Source of the DNA: Isoalcanivorax indicus
Lineage (GTDB): Bacteria; Pseudomonadota; Gammaproteobacteria; Pseudomonadales; Alcanivoracaceae
Reading direction: 5' to 3'
DNA length: 64,000 nt
Assembly: GCF_003259185.1 (NCBI RefSeq)
Contig: NZ_QGMP01000001.1
Coordinates: 2,108,001-2,172,000, forward strand
Of the stretch, positions 62,481-64,000 are shown in pieces; position 1 is the first letter of the stretch; every line of letters begins with the position of its first letter. The notes beneath the pieces were generated by a model. The model worked only from the letters and a program-made list of their open reading frames with translations. It was not told where the DNA came from and did not search any database. The position numbers and the translations under genes are program-made.

Positions 62481-63695
62481 ATGAGAAGAGTCGTGATCAC
62501 CGGCCTGGGCATCGTATCCTGTCTTGGCAATGATGCCGCCACCGTCACTGATGCGTTGCGCAAGGGCCGCTCGGGCATTCGCAGCAAACCCGAATACGCC
62601 GAACGCGGTTTGCGCAGTCAGGTTGCGGGCTACCCCGACGTTGATCTGGACAGCCTGATCGACCGCAAGACGCGCCGCTTCATGGGCGATGCCGCCGCCT
62701 ACGCCTACGTTGCCATGCAAAACGCCATGGACGACGCCGGCCTGACCCGCGAACAGATCTCCGGCCCGCGTATCGGCCTGATCGCCGGTTCCGGCGGCGC
62801 CTCGGCTGCCAACCAGGTGGAAGCCATCGACATCGCCCGCGAGCGCGGCGTCAAACGCATGGGGCCTTACATGGTCACCCGGACCATGGCCAGCACCGTG
62901 TCCGCCTGCCTGGCCACGCCCTTCGGCATCAAGGGCCTGAACTACTCGATTGCCTCCGCCTGCGCCACCAGCGCGCACTGCATTGGTGCAGCGATGGAGC
63001 AGATCCAGCTGGGCAAGCAGGATGTCATCTTCGCCGGCGGCGGCGAGGAAGAGCACTGGACCATGAGCGCCATGTTCGACGGCATGGGCGCCCTCTCCAC
63101 CAAGTACAACGATGACCCGGCAAAAGCTTCCCGCGCCTATGACGCCTCGCGCGATGGCTTCGTGATCGCAGGCGGTGGCGGGATGGTGGTGGTAGAAGCG
63201 CTGGAACATGCCCAGGCACGCGGCGCGAAAATCTACGCCGAACTGGTCGGCTTTGGCGCCACCTCGGATGGCGCCGACATGGTCGCCCCCAGCGGCGAAG
63301 GCGCCACCCGCTGCATGCAACAGGCCATTGAGGGCCTGGAAGGCCCCATCGACTACATCAACGCCCACGGCACCAGCACACCGGTGGGTGACGTCGCCGA
63401 ACTGAAAGCCATCCGCAACGTGTTTGGCGATCAGATCCCGCCGATCAGTTCCACCAAGAGCCTGTCCGGTCACTCGCTGGGCGCCGCCGGGGTCCACGAG
63501 GCCATTTACTGCCTGCTGATGATGCAGGACGGTTTTATCGCCGGCTCCGCCAACATCGAAACCCTGGACGAGGCGGCCGACGGCATGCCTATCCAGCGCC
63601 AGACCGAAGAACGTGCGCTCAATCAGGTGCTGTCCAACAGCTTTGGTTTCGGCGGTACGAATGCGTCGCTGGTGTTGCGACGGTTTGAGGGCTGA
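62481..63695 (+). CDS. fabB: 3-oxoacyl-ACP synthase I FabB
   Basis: A 404-residue condensing enzyme that elongates the cis-3-decenoyl-ACP made by FabA. The Cys-His-His catalytic triad is Cys161 ([13 protein letters not shown] region), His296 ([11 protein letters not shown]) and His331 ([11 protein letters not shown]). The length and the start [18 protein letters not shown] are typical. GAGGA lies 9 bases before the ATG. It is followed by a strong bidirectional terminator. Confidence 0.97.
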   Translation: MRRVVITGLGIVSCLGNDAATVTDALRKGRSGIRSKPEYAERGLRSQVAGYPDVDLDSLIDRKTRRFMGDAAAYAYVAMQNAMDDAGLTREQISGPRIGLIAGSGGASAANQVEAIDIARERGVKRMGPYMVTRTMASTVSACLATPFGIKGLNYSIASACATSAHCIGAAMEQIQLGKQDVIFAGGGEEEHWTMSAMFDGMGALSTKYNDDPAKASRAYDASRDGFVIAGGGGMVVVEALEHAQARGAKIYAELVGFGATSDGADMVAPSGEGATRCMQQAIEGLEGPIDYINAHGTSTPVGDVAELKAIRNVFGDQIPPISSTKSLSGHSLGAAGVHEAIYCLLMMQDGFIAGSANIETLDEAADGMPIQRQTEERALNQVLSNSFGFGGTNASLVLRRFEG

Positions 63696-63719
63696 GCTGG
63701 TCTTGCCGGGCAAAAAAAG

Positions 63720-63745
63720 AAAAGGGGCGCTTCAGCGCCCCTTTT
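63720..63745. terminator. Bidirectional intrinsic terminator after fabB
   Basis: An 11-bp stem, AAAAGGGGCGC (63720-63730) with GCGCCCCTTTT (63735-63745), around a TTCA loop. A T-run follows on the plus strand and a T-rich stretch on the minus strand. It serves fabB and the convergent outer-membrane protein gene. Confidence 0.92.
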
Positions 63746-63756
63746 TCATGGCCCGC

Positions 63757-64000
63757 TCAGAAGCGAACCTTCAGCTCCGCTGCAATTGACTCGAAATCGT
63801 CGAACTTCTCGTACTCGAGCCCGCCACTCACCAGCGGCGTGAAGAAGTAACGCGTTCCCAGTCCGAACCCTGAATCGCTGACATCATCGTCATCCAGGTG
63901 AAAATAGCGCGCACCGAGACTGACACGGTGATTCAGATAATAATCCGCTGCCAACGTCAGAGAGGAAGAATCCACAGCATCATCCCGGGTCTGGTAGAAA
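63757..64000 (-). CDS. Outer-membrane beta-barrel protein, YfaZ-like (5' end outside window)
   Basis: Only the C-terminal 80 or so residues are present; the frame stays open to the window edge. It shows alternating amphipathic strands (LTLAADYYLNHRVSLGARYFHL, DSGFGLGTRYFFTPLVSGGLEYEKF) and ends ELKVRF with the terminal Phe of outer-membrane proteins. The pattern resembles YfaZ-type or related barrel proteins. The true start lies beyond 64000, so no start is annotated. The function is unknown. Confidence 0.7.
   Translation of the reverse strand, partial: FYQTRDDAVDSSSLTLAADYYLNHRVSLGARYFHLDDDDVSDSGFGLGTRYFFTPLVSGGLEYEKFDDFESIAAELKVRF

Noticed and set aside
62040-63713. A 557-codon minus-strand open frame
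   Set aside because: Antisense to fabA and fabB, both confirmed by catalytic residues.

Overview
The window is a GC-rich, densely coded stretch of a gammaproteobacterial chromosome. Its gene content and order (the aspS-yebC-ruvCAB-ybgC-tolQRAB-pal-cpoB-queE-queC-tRNA-Lys run, minCDE, tamAB, fabAB, an AlgP-like H1 protein, a PA4642-like protein, a RegB/RegA-type pair) fit the Pseudomonadales/Oceanospirillales branch. An Alcanivorax-like marine bacterium is my best guess from protein flavour, but this is inference. About 65 protein genes and one tRNA are supported. I found no insertion sequence, prophage, CRISPR array or rRNA, and most genes are housekeeping.

Layout. 1-6.7 kb: gcvR and bcp, a convergent perM-like/tusA pair, a BepA-like periplasmic protease, RhlE-type helicase and nadA. 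6.8-13.4 kb: a tightly overlapping leftward operon (DUF523/DUF1722, LitR-like MerR regulator, photolyase, FAD oxidoreductase, DUF1365, cyclopropane fatty acid synthase) that looks like a light-responsive photoprotection and membrane-modification unit. 13.4-24.8 kb: tRNA-Lys and the long leftward aspS-to-queC series covering translation, Holliday-junction resolution, the Tol-Pal envelope machine and queuosine synthesis. 25.2-33.3 kb, rightward: a tailed HU protein, DUF2244, acyl-CoA dehydrogenase, an ABC1/UbiB-family protein, a PA4642-like protein, an unknown exported protein, a methyltransferase and a RegB/RegA-like two-component system. 33.5-45.6 kb: tamA-tamB, exoD, a hotdog thioesterase, proS, then a small accessory-looking island (DUF4062 protein, orphan ParA-like ATPase, outer-membrane barrel protein, quinone-oxidoreductase-like dehydrogenase). 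45.7-54.4 kb: plsB, the overlapping leftward run yoaA-tsaB-thioesterase-uppP-rsmJ, mobA and an AlgP/H1-like protein. 54.4-64 kb: a 512-bp intergenic region with a perfect 27-bp inverted repeat, minCDE, adk, ccmFGHI, the divergent fabA-fabB pair, and an outer-membrane protein cut by the window end.

Many adjacent genes overlap by 1-4 bases (ATGA, GTGA, TTGA or TGATG junctions), so translational coupling is widespread. The least ordinary places are the light operon with its paired TGTACA sites, the DUF4062/ParA island, the proline-rich shortened TolA, the palindromic element near minE, the divergent histidine kinase, and a hairpin that would cover the ribosome-binding site of the UbiB-family gene.
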